Source: Candidatus Cloacimonadota bacterium (GTDB taxonomy: Bacteria; Cloacimonadota; Cloacimonadia; Cloacimonadales; Cloacimonadaceae). From it: a DNA stretch of 23,435 nt. Position numbers and translations under genes: made by a program. The notes beneath the pieces were generated by a model. That model was not told the origin of the DNA. It worked only from the letters and a program-made list of their open reading frames with translations, and did no database searches. Each line of letters starts with the position of its first letter. Within the stretch, counting starts at the first letter, position 1. Positions 6,810-15,976 of this stretch are shown piece by piece. The stretch is taken from the NCBI GenBank assembly GCA_023230025.1, contig JALNYD010000016.1:1-23435 (forward strand), read 5' to 3'.

Positions 6810-9549
6810 ACTCTATATAAAACACACCCGGGTTATCGATGAAAGCGACAACGCAATTGCCTACGACGATGAACTCATTATCGGGGAAGTCGCTGAAGCT
6901 ATCCACCTGGTTCAGTTCCCGGGTAATCCCAGCAGGACTGCGATAGAACACGCCTACAGTCTGATTCTGCGCAAAATCCGGCACAGGGATGTACAGGTAT
7001 GGCCAGGCCTCGATCGTTTGTTCAAAGAAGTTTGGTGAAAGGGAAACCCCCTGAGGGTTCATCATGCTTACTCTATAAGCGGATCGGGAGTTGATGCCGG
7101 GGGCAACGCTATCCAGGGCTTCCAGCTTCAGCAGGCTGCCCGCGTCAATGCTGCTACCGATCTGTTCATTGGGCATAAAGATCTGTGCCTGATAGAGTGA
7201 AAGATGGCCGTCCTGCCCTGTGCTGAGGCTGATCTGAGTAGCGGTATGGGGATTCATGTCCCGCACTATTGCATACTGAGCATCATAGGGTAAAAAGAAG
7301 GCATAGTGGCCGTCGCTATTGAGGAAGTGCCAGCCATCGGCAGCTTCGCCTTCGGGATAGCTGTAGATGCGGTAATAATCATCATCCGAGACCGAGAACA
7401 GGAGGTCCTGGTTGCGGGATTGGTGCTTGATCCGGATATAGGGTTGAAAACTGGAATAAAAGCTTGGATTATCCAGCATTTGGAAGCTATAGGCGGGGCT
7501 GAGGTAAGCAAGATCATACTGATTCTGCAACACCTGATAGGGATCGCTCAGAGAGGCACTTTTTTGGATGCGCAAGGTGCTTTCGGGCATGGAGACAGCG
7601 GAACTGAGGTACACTTCCAGGTCATAATCATCAAAGATCATCATAGGGTACATGGCCAGATCGCGGGTATTGCCGCTCTCATACAGGCTGCTGCCATCGA
7701 TGAGAAAGCCAGCATAAGCGGGAGAGATGCTTATCATGCCATTGGCAAAAAGGAAGCTATTGTGTCCCAGGGTATTGCTCTTGTTATAGCGAAAAAACTT
7801 GGGATAGCTGGCTAGAGGGGAGAAGTTGATCACAGATGCCATGTTGCTATTCACCCTGCTTTGCAGGAAAAGACCCTGCGGAAGGGCATCCGAGCGACCG
7901 CCAAGGCTAACTATCTGCATTATGGATTTGATATTTGTCAATGAGTAGGGCAGATCATTCAACCAGGGATGGTCGCCCTGTACAGAAGCTTCGTAGTCAA
8001 GTCTTATGGCCGTGCAGGGAGGGTTGCTATCCTGATAACTAATAGTGGTTCTATCCATTTGCAGATAGAGCTGATCCTTGATGCAGGAGATTTGCTGAGT
8101 TCCGTTGGGTTCGGTGATATTTCCATAGAGATATGTCCCGGTGGAGTTTATGCCGGTGTAAACGAAGGATTCTGCGCTTGAGAAGTGAGTATCGTCATAG
8201 GCAGCGGCATGGGTTTTGTAGCTGATAACATCTTTTGAAGAATCCCGGTAAACTCGCATCAGACGGGAACTTGAGACTTCAGAAAGATCAGCGGCAAAGC
8301 CAAACTCCAGCCATCCGTCATTCGGCAGGCTTTCCAGGCTTTCGCTTCCGGAGAGGAAACTGATCTGATATGCCTGCAGTTGTCCACTATATTCGTATGG
8401 CTTTTGCCCGAAGTAATCCTGTATGATGCTCTGAGTGGAGGGATTTTGCGTGATTTCCAAATCAACTCCGCTTACATTCAGGTCTTTGAGATCCAGCCAG
8501 ATATCCTGCACAAAGATTTGCCGGTAGCTGCCATCCAGACTGATGCGCATGGTGTTCTCTTCTGCCATCGGTTGCACCAGCATGTAGTTAGCCGCCCCGT
8601 TGATGAAACTGATCAAGGTCTCATCCTGCATGATCCAGGTGTCCTCACCCTGAGACCAGCTATCGATTCTGCCCTCATGCAGTTTCAGCCACTGGCTATC
8701 CCTTTTTGAGGCATTGTTCTCTGTGTAATGAATGATAATCGGTTGACTGCTGGTTCCTGAGTCTTCACAAGAAACCTGAAACACCTTGCTCTGCATGGCA
8801 AATCCAGAGTAGAGACTTTGCACGGCCTGCAAATCAGTCTGTTCCAGACTGTCTGATACTCTGATCACGCTTTGCCCCATCTCCTCAGTGAACTCTGCAG
8901 GGATAAACACTCGCAACAAAGTCTCCGCATCTCTCAGCAGTCCCTGCACTTCTGTATCACTCTCTTCAATCACCAGTTCCATGCTGTCAGAGAGTTCCGT
9001 CAGGGCAAAGGTTCCTGTGCCGTCAATCTCAAAGAATACCCGGTTTTTGCCATAGGGATAGACGCTGATGTCTTCAGCTTCAAGCAGATACTCCCACGAG
9101 ATCAGGGTTGAAGTACCCAGTGCGGAGCTATGTTTCAGATCAGTATAGATGGCGCCAAATGCCTCTGCCTGATCAAACGATACATTAGCATAATTGCGCT
9201 TGACCCGAATCTGGTAGCTGTCCGTCAGCTTGGTGGATCCTTCAGCCAAAGCCAGGGTGTTTCGTTGCAGAAGGTGTTCTTCCTTGCTAAATGATATCTC
9301 ATCACCATACCAGATCAGGGAATCGGAGATGCTTTCCTTGGGCAGATAGAGATAGCTGTCATCATTATCGGAGCGGATCAGATGATCAGCATACACCTGG
9401 ATACGGTTTGAGATCACATAGTCCTTGGGATCCAGATTCGGAGGCAGCAGGACGTCCTCCCGTAAATTGCAGGAACTTAGCAGCAGGGCAAGAAAAGCCA
9501 GGCTACATGCGATAAGAAAGGGTGATCGAAGAGCTGAGTTCAGATTCAT
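6808..9549 (-). CDS. Large predicted outer-membrane/surface lipoprotein, unknown function
   Basis: The chosen start at 9549 gives 913 residues and a textbook lipoprotein signal: MNLNSALRSPF, a hydrophobic core, then the lipobox LLSSC with the lipidated Cys at 27. The frame is open up to 9687, but that extension has no signal character and lies inside the upstream gene. An ATG one codon earlier (9552) is equally possible. The mature protein is rich in Ser, Tyr, Asp and beta-strand patterns, with no motif I recognise, and has no transmembrane segment after the signal. The gene overlaps the preceding TPR/barrel gene by 47 bp and is the last of a seven-gene operon. It probably sits on the outer membrane next to that barrel, perhaps as a receptor, a surface anchor or a target of the modification encoded upstream. 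The function is not inferred from homology. Confidence 0.8.
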   Translation of the reverse strand: MNLNSALRSPFLIACSLAFLALLLSSCNLREDVLLPPNLDPKDYVISNRIQVYADHLIRSDNDDSYLYLPKESISDSLIWYGDEISFSKEEHLLQRNTLALAEGSTKLTDSYQIRVKRNYANVSFDQAEAFGAIYTDLKHSSALGTSTLISWEYLLEAEDISVYPYGKNRVFFEIDGTGTFALTELSDSMELVIEESDTEVQGLLRDAETLLRVFIPAEFTEEMGQSVIRVSDSLEQTDLQAVQSLYSGFAMQSKVFQVSCEDSGTSSQPIIIHYTENNASKRDSQWLKLHEGRIDSWSQGEDTWIMQDETLISFINGAANYMLVQPMAEENTMRISLDGSYRQIFVQDIWLDLKDLNVSGVDLEITQNPSTQSIIQDYFGQKPYEYSGQLQAYQISFLSGSESLESLPNDGWLEFGFAADLSEVSSSRLMRVYRDSSKDVISYKTHAAAYDDTHFSSAESFVYTGINSTGTYLYGNITEPNGTQQISCIKDQLYLQMDRTTISYQDSNPPCTAIRLDYEASVQGDHPWLNDLPYSLTNIKSIMQIVSLGGRSDALPQGLFLQSRVNSNMASVINFSPLASYPKFFRYNKSNTLGHNSFLFANGMISISPAYAGFLIDGSSLYESGNTRDLAMYPMMIFDDYDLEVYLSSAVSMPESTLRIQKSASLSDPYQVLQNQYDLAYLSPAYSFQMLDNPSFYSSFQPYIRIKHQSRNQDLLFSVSDDDYYRIYSYPEGEAADGWHFLNSDGHYAFFLPYDAQYAIVRDMNPHTATQISLSTGQDGHLSLYQAQIFMPNEQIGSSIDAGSLLKLEALDSVAPGINSRSAYRVSMMNPQGVSLSPNFFEQTIEAWPYLYIPVPDFAQNQTVGVFYRSPAGITRELNQVDSFSDFPDNEFIVVGNCVVAFIDNPGVFYIE

Positions 9550-10765
9550 CATTTTGTTTACCGATTTGAGTGTAGAGCAGAAGGCCCATCGCTTTACCGA
9601 TAGGACTGTACAATGAAAGACCATAGGTGTTGGAGCTGGCCTCAAACTCATCATATATAACGCCATAGGGACTTGTCCACCAGGCACTATCGCCCAAAAA
9701 GAGATATCCTGTGATCCAGAGCTGGTTCAGGGGACGAATACCAAGGTTAAAGCTATGAATCTGTCTTTGATCATCGCTATCCAGGGCATCGTTGTCCTGG
9801 TAGAGCTGAGAAAACCCATAGGAACCGGAGAGGCAATCGCTGGCGATCACTAGTCTTGCATCTGCTTGTTGGATATCAAAGCGTTGATAGGAGCCATAGA
9901 TGAACCCGGCTGAGGGCTTGATCTGCAATTGCTTGTAGTAAAGAGTGGGTTGCAGGGTGAGGCTGGAGCTTTCCACCGGGTAAATACGTTTGTCTTTTCC
10001 CGATAAGGTGCTGGTTGATACGCTCAGATTGGCGACGGGATTTTGCCACATGGCTGTTGCCTGAATCCGCTTGCGGAAACGGGAACCATCCAGCAGCAGT
10101 TCTTCATAGCTTAGTTCTGCTCCCCACATACTCTTTCTGAGTGCAAGGTTGAGATTCACGCTGTGCAGATTGCTATAGTTGCTGCTACTTCCCAGGGCAA
10201 TTTTGTACTCTGGTCTGGCAAGCTGTTGCCAGGCTTGAGGATCCGAGTCGGGACCCAGCTTTTTCAGCTTTGCCCGGGCTGCAGGATAATCTTTCAACAA
10301 GAGGTATTCCCAGGCTAAACCAAGGTCTGTGCGTTGCCGCAAAGCTTCATCCTTGTTCAAGCTCTGCCCCTGGGCATACAGGGAGCGTGCGGCCAGATGA
10401 AAGCCCAATTGGGACAGGGCAAATGCTTTGTAACTATAGAGACTGGCGAGAGCGGGATTCTGTTTTAGAAAGAGCCCGGCTTTGTCGATGCTTTCGCGAA
10501 AGCGTTCCTGAGCTTGCAGAGCCCACAGCACTCCTTCCATCGCAGAGACATTGCCTGCATCTTGCTTTAGCAGCGTTTCATAATGGTTCAAAGCTTCACT
10601 GCTGTTTCCCGAAAGCATCAATTGATAAGCCAGACTGATCCGGGCATTGGCATCAACAGGATTATGCGCTACTTTCAGCCTGAGACTTTGTATATCCATA
10701 CCGGGGCTTTGAGCACAGAGCAGCAGAGACCATAACAGCAGAATAGCAGAGGCAAGAATCTTCAC
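9503..10765 (-). CDS. TPR protein with C-terminal outer-membrane beta-barrel
   Basis: A 420-residue protein starting at GTG; the preceding gene's TAG shares its G, so translation is likely coupled. A signal peptide (MKILASAILLLWSLLLCAQS) is followed by TPR-type helical repeats over about residues 25-170 (patterns such as ISLAYQLMLSGNSSEALNHY). From about 195 to the end there are alternating aromatic/polar strands (for example LTLQPTLYYKQLQIKPSAGF) ending SSSITLSYRM. A periplasmic TPR domain joined to an outer-membrane barrel recalls the layout of PgaA and YaiO-like exporters, but I do not claim orthology. The C-terminal residue is Met, not the usual Phe. In context it could be the outer-membrane exit or anchor for whatever the operon makes. 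Confidence 0.75.
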   Translation of the reverse strand: MKILASAILLLWSLLLCAQSPGMDIQSLRLKVAHNPVDANARISLAYQLMLSGNSSEALNHYETLLKQDAGNVSAMEGVLWALQAQERFRESIDKAGLFLKQNPALASLYSYKAFALSQLGFHLAARSLYAQGQSLNKDEALRQRTDLGLAWEYLLLKDYPAARAKLKKLGPDSDPQAWQQLARPEYKIALGSSSNYSNLHSVNLNLALRKSMWGAELSYEELLLDGSRFRKRIQATAMWQNPVANLSVSTSTLSGKDKRIYPVESSSLTLQPTLYYKQLQIKPSAGFIYGSYQRFDIQQADARLVIASDCLSGSYGFSQLYQDNDALDSDDQRQIHSFNLGIRPLNQLWITGYLFLGDSAWWTSPYGVIYDEFEASSNTYGLSLYSPIGKAMGLLLYTQIGKQNDESELSSSITLSYRM

Positions 10766-11364
10766 TACTGATCCAGTACTTTCTGATAATCAACTACAAT
10801 TTGGGATTGAGGTGCATATTTCTTGAGGATGCGATACTCGGTTTTGGCTTTCGGGATGTTCCCGCTGAGATAGAGATTGTTCACCAGATAGCCCCGGTTG
10901 TCCATATCCCAGGGGTAAAGGTTGGCTATGCGCTCAAAATAGCCAACTGCTGTGGCATAATCCTTGTTCATGTAAGCGGCATAAGCGGCTTTGGAGAGCA
11001 GGATGGGATTATCCACATCAGTTTTTAATAGCTGATCCGCACGAGCCCGGGCTTGGTTCCACTCACCCAGAGCCAGATGGCAATTGATGATACCCAGGTG
11101 AGCATCCAGATGATCCAACTCTTGCAGGCTTTTGTTATACAGTGTGACAGCCTGGTTATACTGACCCAGAAGATAGCTAAGCCAGGCTTGCCGCATGGTG
11201 TAAAACACGTCATCGGGATCCTGCCTGGCCAAATCCTGCATGATTGTCAGGGCATTCTGAAAGTCTCCCCTGGCTTCAGCAAGATATGAATCCTGGATGT
11301 TTTGGGCACTCAGTAAATATGCACCGAGCAGGCTAAGAATCAAGATCAGGATTTTCTTGGACAT
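10765..11364 (-). CDS. Periplasmic TPR-repeat protein
   Basis: A 199-residue protein. The start at 11364 is chosen because AAGGAGT lies just upstream and it begins a clean signal peptide (MSKKILILILSLLGAYLLSAQ); the frame extends to 11445 without such features. The mature part consists of about four or five tetratricopeptide-like units (DPDDVFYTMRQAWLSYLLGQ, then LDAHLGIINCHLALGEWNQA, then DNPILLSKAAYAAYMNKDYA). TPR arrays are protein-docking scaffolds, so it likely bridges partners in the periplasm. Its first 32 bp overlap the end of the urea-transporter/M23 gene, and its stop shares one base with the GTG of the next TPR/barrel gene, placing it firmly inside the operon. Confidence 0.8.
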   Translation of the reverse strand: MSKKILILILSLLGAYLLSAQNIQDSYLAEARGDFQNALTIMQDLARQDPDDVFYTMRQAWLSYLLGQYNQAVTLYNKSLQELDHLDAHLGIINCHLALGEWNQARARADQLLKTDVDNPILLSKAAYAAYMNKDYATAVGYFERIANLYPWDMDNRGYLVNNLYLSGNIPKAKTEYRILKKYAPQSQIVVDYQKVLDQ

Positions 11365-13555
11365 CGTTTGACTCCTTGTGTTCAATGTGTTTGGCTTTGA
11401 GCAGAGTCTTGCCATCGCAATCAAGAGTGATCTGGATGATTCCACTATCTCTGCTCAGTTGTAAATCTGTTTTATAGGTTTTAAGGCTCAGACCCAAGAG
11501 GCGAAGCTCAGTGGTGCCTGATATTTCCAGCATCTTCTCCTGGCTGGAAAGCGTGGCAGAGCTTTGCACCCGGATGGGCTTGAAGAATGGGATCAGGAAG
11601 AGGCTGAGGTTTTTCCAGAAAGGATTCATAGCCACCGAGAGGCTGGGCTCATCCCTCCAGGACACATTCTGATTCTCGATCCAGGGGATGCGGCCTGCAG
11701 CAAAAGCAAAGGCGGAGAGTGCACTTTTGCGCTTTCCTTTCAGGTTGAGCACGTTGAAGATGCCCTGATACACAGAGAACTCCAGTCTGCTGCCACAATC
11801 CGCAACAATGCTGTGAGTGCCATAAAGATCCAGATCAACTTTCCAGGTTTCCACAGTGGTTCCCTGGGAGCTTTCCACTTCAAAGCTCTGACTCTGACCA
11901 TAGCCCAGTTGCAGGATATTGGTGAGATCTTTTTCAGGCACCAGCGGCGAGATCAATTCACCCTCTTTGGGCACTCCACTGGCCACAAATTGATAACTGC
12001 CATCAGCTTGGAGTATCTTGTAGTTCAGAATATGGCTGAAGATCGTCCGCGAACCGGCATCAATGGCGGCTTGAGCCTGGAAGTGCAGGTGCGGTACAAA
12101 TGATCTGCCGGAGTTGCCTACCTGGCCGATCTTTTCCCCCATCTTGATATAGTCACCTTCCGCTACTTTCACCGAGCCTTCTTTGAGGTGAGCATAAAGG
12201 GTGTAAAAGCCGTAACCATGATTAATACTGATATAGTTGCCCCAGTTGTCCACTGTGTTTACATCACCTATGGGGTTATCTTGAATACTGTTCACCACTT
12301 TACTTACATACCCGGCTGCGGCTGCATAGACGGCTTTGGAATAGCAATAGTAATCAGCCAGTGCCGTCTGATCATCAGGAGCTTTGTTGCCGGATTTGTC
12401 CACGATCTCAAAATCCCAGGCCAGAGCCCAGTCCTTTTTGTGCGTATGCGCACCGTTGTGCCCCTGAGTAATCAGCCATTGTCCGCTCACCGGCATTTGA
12501 ATCTGGGGAACTCCGGCACTGGCAAAACGTCGATAGCGTGAGAGGTAGGCATCCAATGCCTTCTCCGGATGTAGGATGCCATATTCATTCAGAATCGGCG
12601 AGCGCTGATGCAATCGCAACCTCATGGCATAGATAAGCCCCAAAACCACGATGTTCACAGGGAAAGCGAAGATGGGCAGATAGAGGAATGATGGCCGTCC
12701 GGACATGAGATCTGAGTAATAATACTTACCCGACATGGCATAAGCCAGCAGGAATCCCACAACTGTGGCGAAGATTGCCAGAAGATAAGAGCTTTTCCCT
12801 GGGATCAGGAACACTGACCCCACGGCCATCGAGATCAGGATGAGATTGAAGCCGGGAAAGAACATCCCATAGGTGCTACCCAGATTTGTATATTGCAACA
12901 AGAAGTAACAGATGCTCCAGCCGACAAGAGACAGCATAAAGCCGATGCGAGTGATCATAAAGAGCACGATCGCCAGCATTATTCCCACGATCACATCGGG
13001 AACAAACATGATGCTGCCCAGGCTCAGGAAATAATCCTGCCAAAACCAACTCAATTGTAACTGATGCTGAAAGAGCAGGGGCTTTTGGAAGCCAAATCCA
13101 CTGAAATAGCCTCCCCGCACCAGGTAATACCAGAAGAAGACTGCGGCAATCGAGAAAGCCAGGCTCATGGAGGGCATTTTGAGCAAGCTCTGAGTGAGAT
13201 AATTTAATCCGATATAGATGAACATTGTGCTCAGCGAGGCAACGATCAGTAAGCCAAAGAAATGGACGTTCAGAGTTGCCACCCCGCTGTAGGGATAGTA
13301 ATATCCGACGGCCAGACCGATCAGCAGGCTGTTGAAGGAGAGCACTCCCGAGCTGGAATCCCAGGCTTCAAAGCCCAAACTGCGCGTTGCCAGCATTGCG
13401 ATCAATAAGGCCAGCAAACCGGAGAGGCCCACGATTGGCGAAACCAGGGTAAGCGCCATCAAAGCCAATCCAATGCTAATGCTATCCGAAAACAAAGTAG
13501 TGGAATAGGTATTGGGAATGGCTTTCAGAAAAGCAAGCAGATTGCCAGATTTCAT
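11333..13555 (-). CDS. Urea-transporter-like membrane domain fused to an M23 (LytM-type) metallopeptidase
   Basis: A 740-residue protein. The ATG at 13555 shares its A with the TGA of the upstream decarboxylase gene. Residues about 20-315 are strongly hydrophobic with repeated urea-transporter features: SGVLSFNSLLIGLAVGYYY near 70-88, a second pore-type segment (LLKMPSMSLAFS), and FPGFNLILISMAVGSVF near 234-249. Residues about 350-540 form an M23 domain. HTHKKDWALAWDF (370-382) supplies the first His/Asp zinc ligands, then INHGYGFYTLYAH, GEKIGQVGNSG and PHLHFQ (488-493) give the HxH ligand. A 200-residue beta-rich tail of unknown type follows. Urea transporters move small neutral amides; M23 enzymes usually cut peptidoglycan cross-links or peptides. 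The pairing implies transport of a small molecule coupled to periplasmic peptide cleavage or binding. The substrate is unknown. Confidence 0.85.
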   Translation of the reverse strand: MKSGNLLAFLKAIPNTYSTTLFSDSISIGLALMALTLVSPIVGLSGLLALLIAMLATRSLGFEAWDSSSGVLSFNSLLIGLAVGYYYPYSGVATLNVHFFGLLIVASLSTMFIYIGLNYLTQSLLKMPSMSLAFSIAAVFFWYYLVRGGYFSGFGFQKPLLFQHQLQLSWFWQDYFLSLGSIMFVPDVIVGIMLAIVLFMITRIGFMLSLVGWSICYFLLQYTNLGSTYGMFFPGFNLILISMAVGSVFLIPGKSSYLLAIFATVVGFLLAYAMSGKYYYSDLMSGRPSFLYLPIFAFPVNIVVLGLIYAMRLRLHQRSPILNEYGILHPEKALDAYLSRYRRFASAGVPQIQMPVSGQWLITQGHNGAHTHKKDWALAWDFEIVDKSGNKAPDDQTALADYYCYSKAVYAAAAGYVSKVVNSIQDNPIGDVNTVDNWGNYISINHGYGFYTLYAHLKEGSVKVAEGDYIKMGEKIGQVGNSGRSFVPHLHFQAQAAIDAGSRTIFSHILNYKILQADGSYQFVASGVPKEGELISPLVPEKDLTNILQLGYGQSQSFEVESSQGTTVETWKVDLDLYGTHSIVADCGSRLEFSVYQGIFNVLNLKGKRKSALSAFAFAAGRIPWIENQNVSWRDEPSLSVAMNPFWKNLSLFLIPFFKPIRVQSSATLSSQEKMLEISGTTELRLLGLSLKTYKTDLQLSRDSGIIQITLDCDGKTLLKAKHIEHKESNDVQENPDLDS

Positions 13556-14904
13556 CAAAGCTTTCTCAGATGTTCCGGAATTCTCTCTCTGGCTGTGATA
13601 TCCTGCAGGCTCTCGGCCTCACGAATCAATTCTGTTTGCCCGGTTTCGGTGATCATCACAATCTGGGGGCGATATTCGATAAATTGCATCCATTGCGTGT
13701 TATTATATGCTCCAACTGGAGTGATCAGGACTTTATCGCCAAATTGGAGATCGGGGAAGGGCAGAGCGGGGCGGATGACATCGATATTCATGCACAAGGG
13801 GCCATAGAATATCGTGTTTTGATAGGCGCCGGGGAAACTGCGGGTGGGGGATACCTTCAGTTTGTACCACCAAGCAGTGATGGCGGTGTTGACTCCGGCA
13901 TCAAGAATGACTGCCCGTTCACCGGAGGGCATATTTTTCTTGCCCAGGACAGTGGAGATCATGTATCCGGCTTCATCAACCAGGGCCCGGCCTGTTTCCA
14001 GCACCAGTTTGGGCAGATGCTCGGTAACGAAGTGAGATTCATTGAAGGCATTGCCAATTGCCAGGGCATATTGATCAAAGGAAGGTGAGGCAAACTCTCC
14101 GGGGGTATATTGGTTATGAAGTGTGTTTTGCGAGGCAAAGCCTCCGCCCATATCGATATATTCCAGCACAATGCCATTATCCTTCTCAATGCGGGAAGCC
14201 AGCTCCAGCAATGCTTTGGCTGCCCAATAGTAAGCATTGGCATCCAGGATAAAGGTGCCGATATGGGTGTGTAAACCCCGTAGATTCATCATTTTGCCAG
14301 AGAGCAGGCGCTGGATGCTGCGGTAGGCTTCGCCGTTCTCATAGTTGAAGCCAAAGCGTGTCCATTGCGGACTGATCCCGGTATCCATATTGACTCTGAT
14401 CGCCACTTGAGCTTTGGTATCAAGTTCTCTGGCAAGCTTTTCGATTAAATACAATTCATCAAGGTGGTCAATGTGGATTAAAGCCTCTTCTTCGATGGCG
14501 ATTCTTAGCGCATCAGGACTCTTGCCGGGACCATTGAAGATAATATCTCTACCCTTGATTCCCCTGGTTCGCGCCATTTCATATTCCATCCGGGAAACAA
14601 CTTCAGCACGTGCGCCTTCCTGATGAAAGACATTGCACACCGCAGCCAGGTAATTGGTTTTGTAGCTCCAGGCCATTTCCACCTGGGGGTAATGCATCTT
14701 CATGGTATCCAGCAGGCGGCGATAGCGCTTGCGCATCTGGGCTTCCGAGAGCACGATCAGGGGAGAGCCATATTCTTTCACCAGATCTGTGATTGGGATG
14801 CTTTCGATCCTGTCTTGATAACGCACCACGCTTTTGGCACCGTATTTGTTCATATTTCCAGCGCTGTTGCGCTCGATGTTTGGGGCAATGTAAGTCTTTT
14901 TCAT
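13555..14904 (-). CDS. PLP-dependent decarboxylase of the DapDC/Orn-DAP family (fold type III)
   Basis: A 449-residue cytoplasmic enzyme. The PLP lysine is K82 in SYKTNY. Other family marks are LHTHIGT (211-217), the phosphate loop DMGGGF (251-256), LETGRALV (302-309), and the substrate-side Cys at 371 in GPLCMNID with GAYNNTQW at 398-405. This family covers LysA (meso-diaminopimelate), ornithine/arginine decarboxylases, NspC (carboxyspermidine) and BtrK, which acts on a carrier-bound glutamyl group in butirosin synthesis. LysA usually has CESxD where this has CMNID, and the operon holds no lysine-pathway genes, so simple lysine synthesis is unlikely. The start is preceded by AAGGTG and lies 4 bp after the ATP-grasp stop codon. 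I infer decarboxylation of an amino acid, possibly after it is ligated to a carrier or peptide. Confidence 0.9.
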   Translation of the reverse strand: MKKTYIAPNIERNSAGNMNKYGAKSVVRYQDRIESIPITDLVKEYGSPLIVLSEAQMRKRYRRLLDTMKMHYPQVEMAWSYKTNYLAAVCNVFHQEGARAEVVSRMEYEMARTRGIKGRDIIFNGPGKSPDALRIAIEEEALIHIDHLDELYLIEKLARELDTKAQVAIRVNMDTGISPQWTRFGFNYENGEAYRSIQRLLSGKMMNLRGLHTHIGTFILDANAYYWAAKALLELASRIEKDNGIVLEYIDMGGGFASQNTLHNQYTPGEFASPSFDQYALAIGNAFNESHFVTEHLPKLVLETGRALVDEAGYMISTVLGKKNMPSGERAVILDAGVNTAITAWWYKLKVSPTRSFPGAYQNTIFYGPLCMNIDVIRPALPFPDLQFGDKVLITPVGAYNNTQWMQFIEYRPQIVMITETGQTELIREAESLQDITARERIPEHLRKL

Positions 14905-14908
14905 GTAT

Positions 14909-15976
14909 TCACCTTCTGATCAGTTCACTTTTTGCAGATATCTGTCCCATCACTGAAACATCGGCAATGATGTCTTCCGCATGACGAATAAAGAGTGTCC
15001 CGGCTTTGCAGGCTGGCAGGGGTTCCAGTGGTTCGCCTAAGGCTTTCAGCACCACAGCAGCAGGTTGGTTTTGGCCAGAGCCTTCTGCCAGACGTACCCA
15101 GGCCGGGAAGCGGGGATTGATCTCAATCAGATAATACACGCCATCAAATCCGCGCATCACTTCCAGTTCACAGGGTCCCCGCCATTTGAGCAGGGAGATC
15201 ACCTTGTGGGCAAAATCGAATAAATCCGGATTATTGACCACTACTCCGCCAAATCCTTTACCTTTGTCTGTGATCACAAGCTTCTTTTGCGGCACCATAC
15301 CCAGGATTCCGCCTTCGCCGTCTCCCACAATTACTATGTTGTATTCATCACCCGGGATCAGCTTTTGCAGGATGATGGGCAAGCCCCAGCGGCTTTCGAT
15401 CTCATAGTAGTATTTCAGGCCTTCTTCCACATTATTAGCTTTGTAAGCTTCATAGTAACGACCTTTGATCATCAGGGGGAATTGATCTTTGCTGGCTATC
15501 ACCTGGCTGGGCTCACTGATTAGGGAAGTCTCAGGGACGGCGATTCCTTTGGGCGGGAAATAGCTTGCCAATTTGGTCTTGTCCCGCAGCAAAAAGCATT
15601 CCTCGGTTGGCAGATAGGTGTGGATACCTAGCTTGCTGAGTTCGTCTCCAAGGCGGATGTAGAGGATTACCTCGGCATCCAGAGTAGGGATGATCACGTC
15701 GATCTTGTGCTTTGATACAATGTATTCGATGCGTGACAAAAAGGCTTCGGCTCCCGCGGAAGGATAAGGCATTTGATATACTTGGTCCACCAGGTCCTCC
15801 AGATATATTCCGGATTCCATGGAGTCATATACCAAACCTATGATCTTTCCCATAAATCCTGCTGCCCGGATGCTGCGGATAACTGGTACTCCCGGTTGAG
15901 GGTTATCGCCAGTTTTCAGTCCCGTAACGGCGATCGTGGCATTAAGCTGCGATAGGTCAGGATTCTGGCTTAGCAT
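14909..15976 (-). CDS. ATP-grasp ligase (carbamoyl-phosphate-synthase-like fold)
   Basis: A 355-residue cytoplasmic protein. A Rossmann-like pre-ATP-grasp region (about 10-125, IAVTGLKTGDNPQPG) precedes the ATP-grasp core: GIAVPET near 144-150, the ATP-contacting lysine in MIKGR (169-173), the hinge QKLIPGDEY (204-212), and magnesium ligands E270/E272 and E285 in EINPR. ATP-grasp enzymes join a carboxylate to an amine or thiol through an acyl phosphate. It lies between a PqqD-like peptide-binding gene (sharing one base, TGATG) and an amino-acid decarboxylase gene (4-bp gap). The likely job is to attach an amino acid or peptide to a carrier, peptide or amine. It is clearly not a full-length CarB, biotin carboxylase or D-Ala ligase. 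The substrate is undetermined. Confidence 0.88.
   Translation of the reverse strand: MLSQNPDLSQLNATIAVTGLKTGDNPQPGVPVIRSIRAAGFMGKIIGLVYDSMESGIYLEDLVDQVYQMPYPSAGAEAFLSRIEYIVSKHKIDVIIPTLDAEVILYIRLGDELSKLGIHTYLPTEECFLLRDKTKLASYFPPKGIAVPETSLISEPSQVIASKDQFPLMIKGRYYEAYKANNVEEGLKYYYEIESRWGLPIILQKLIPGDEYNIVIVGDGEGGILGMVPQKKLVITDKGKGFGGVVVNNPDLFDFAHKVISLLKWRGPCELEVMRGFDGVYYLIEINPRFPAWVRLAEGSGQNQPAAVVLKALGEPLEPLPACKAGTLFIRHAEDIIADVSVMGQISAKSELIRR

Noticed and set aside
9549..9687. Longer N-terminus for the lipoprotein gene
   Set aside because: The extension lies inside the upstream barrel gene, has no signal character, and would bury the lipobox at Cys 73 where it could not work.
13555..14904. Calling the decarboxylase lysA
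   Set aside because: The family fold and PLP residues fit, but the CMNID motif and neighbours do not support lysine synthesis; the substrate is left open.
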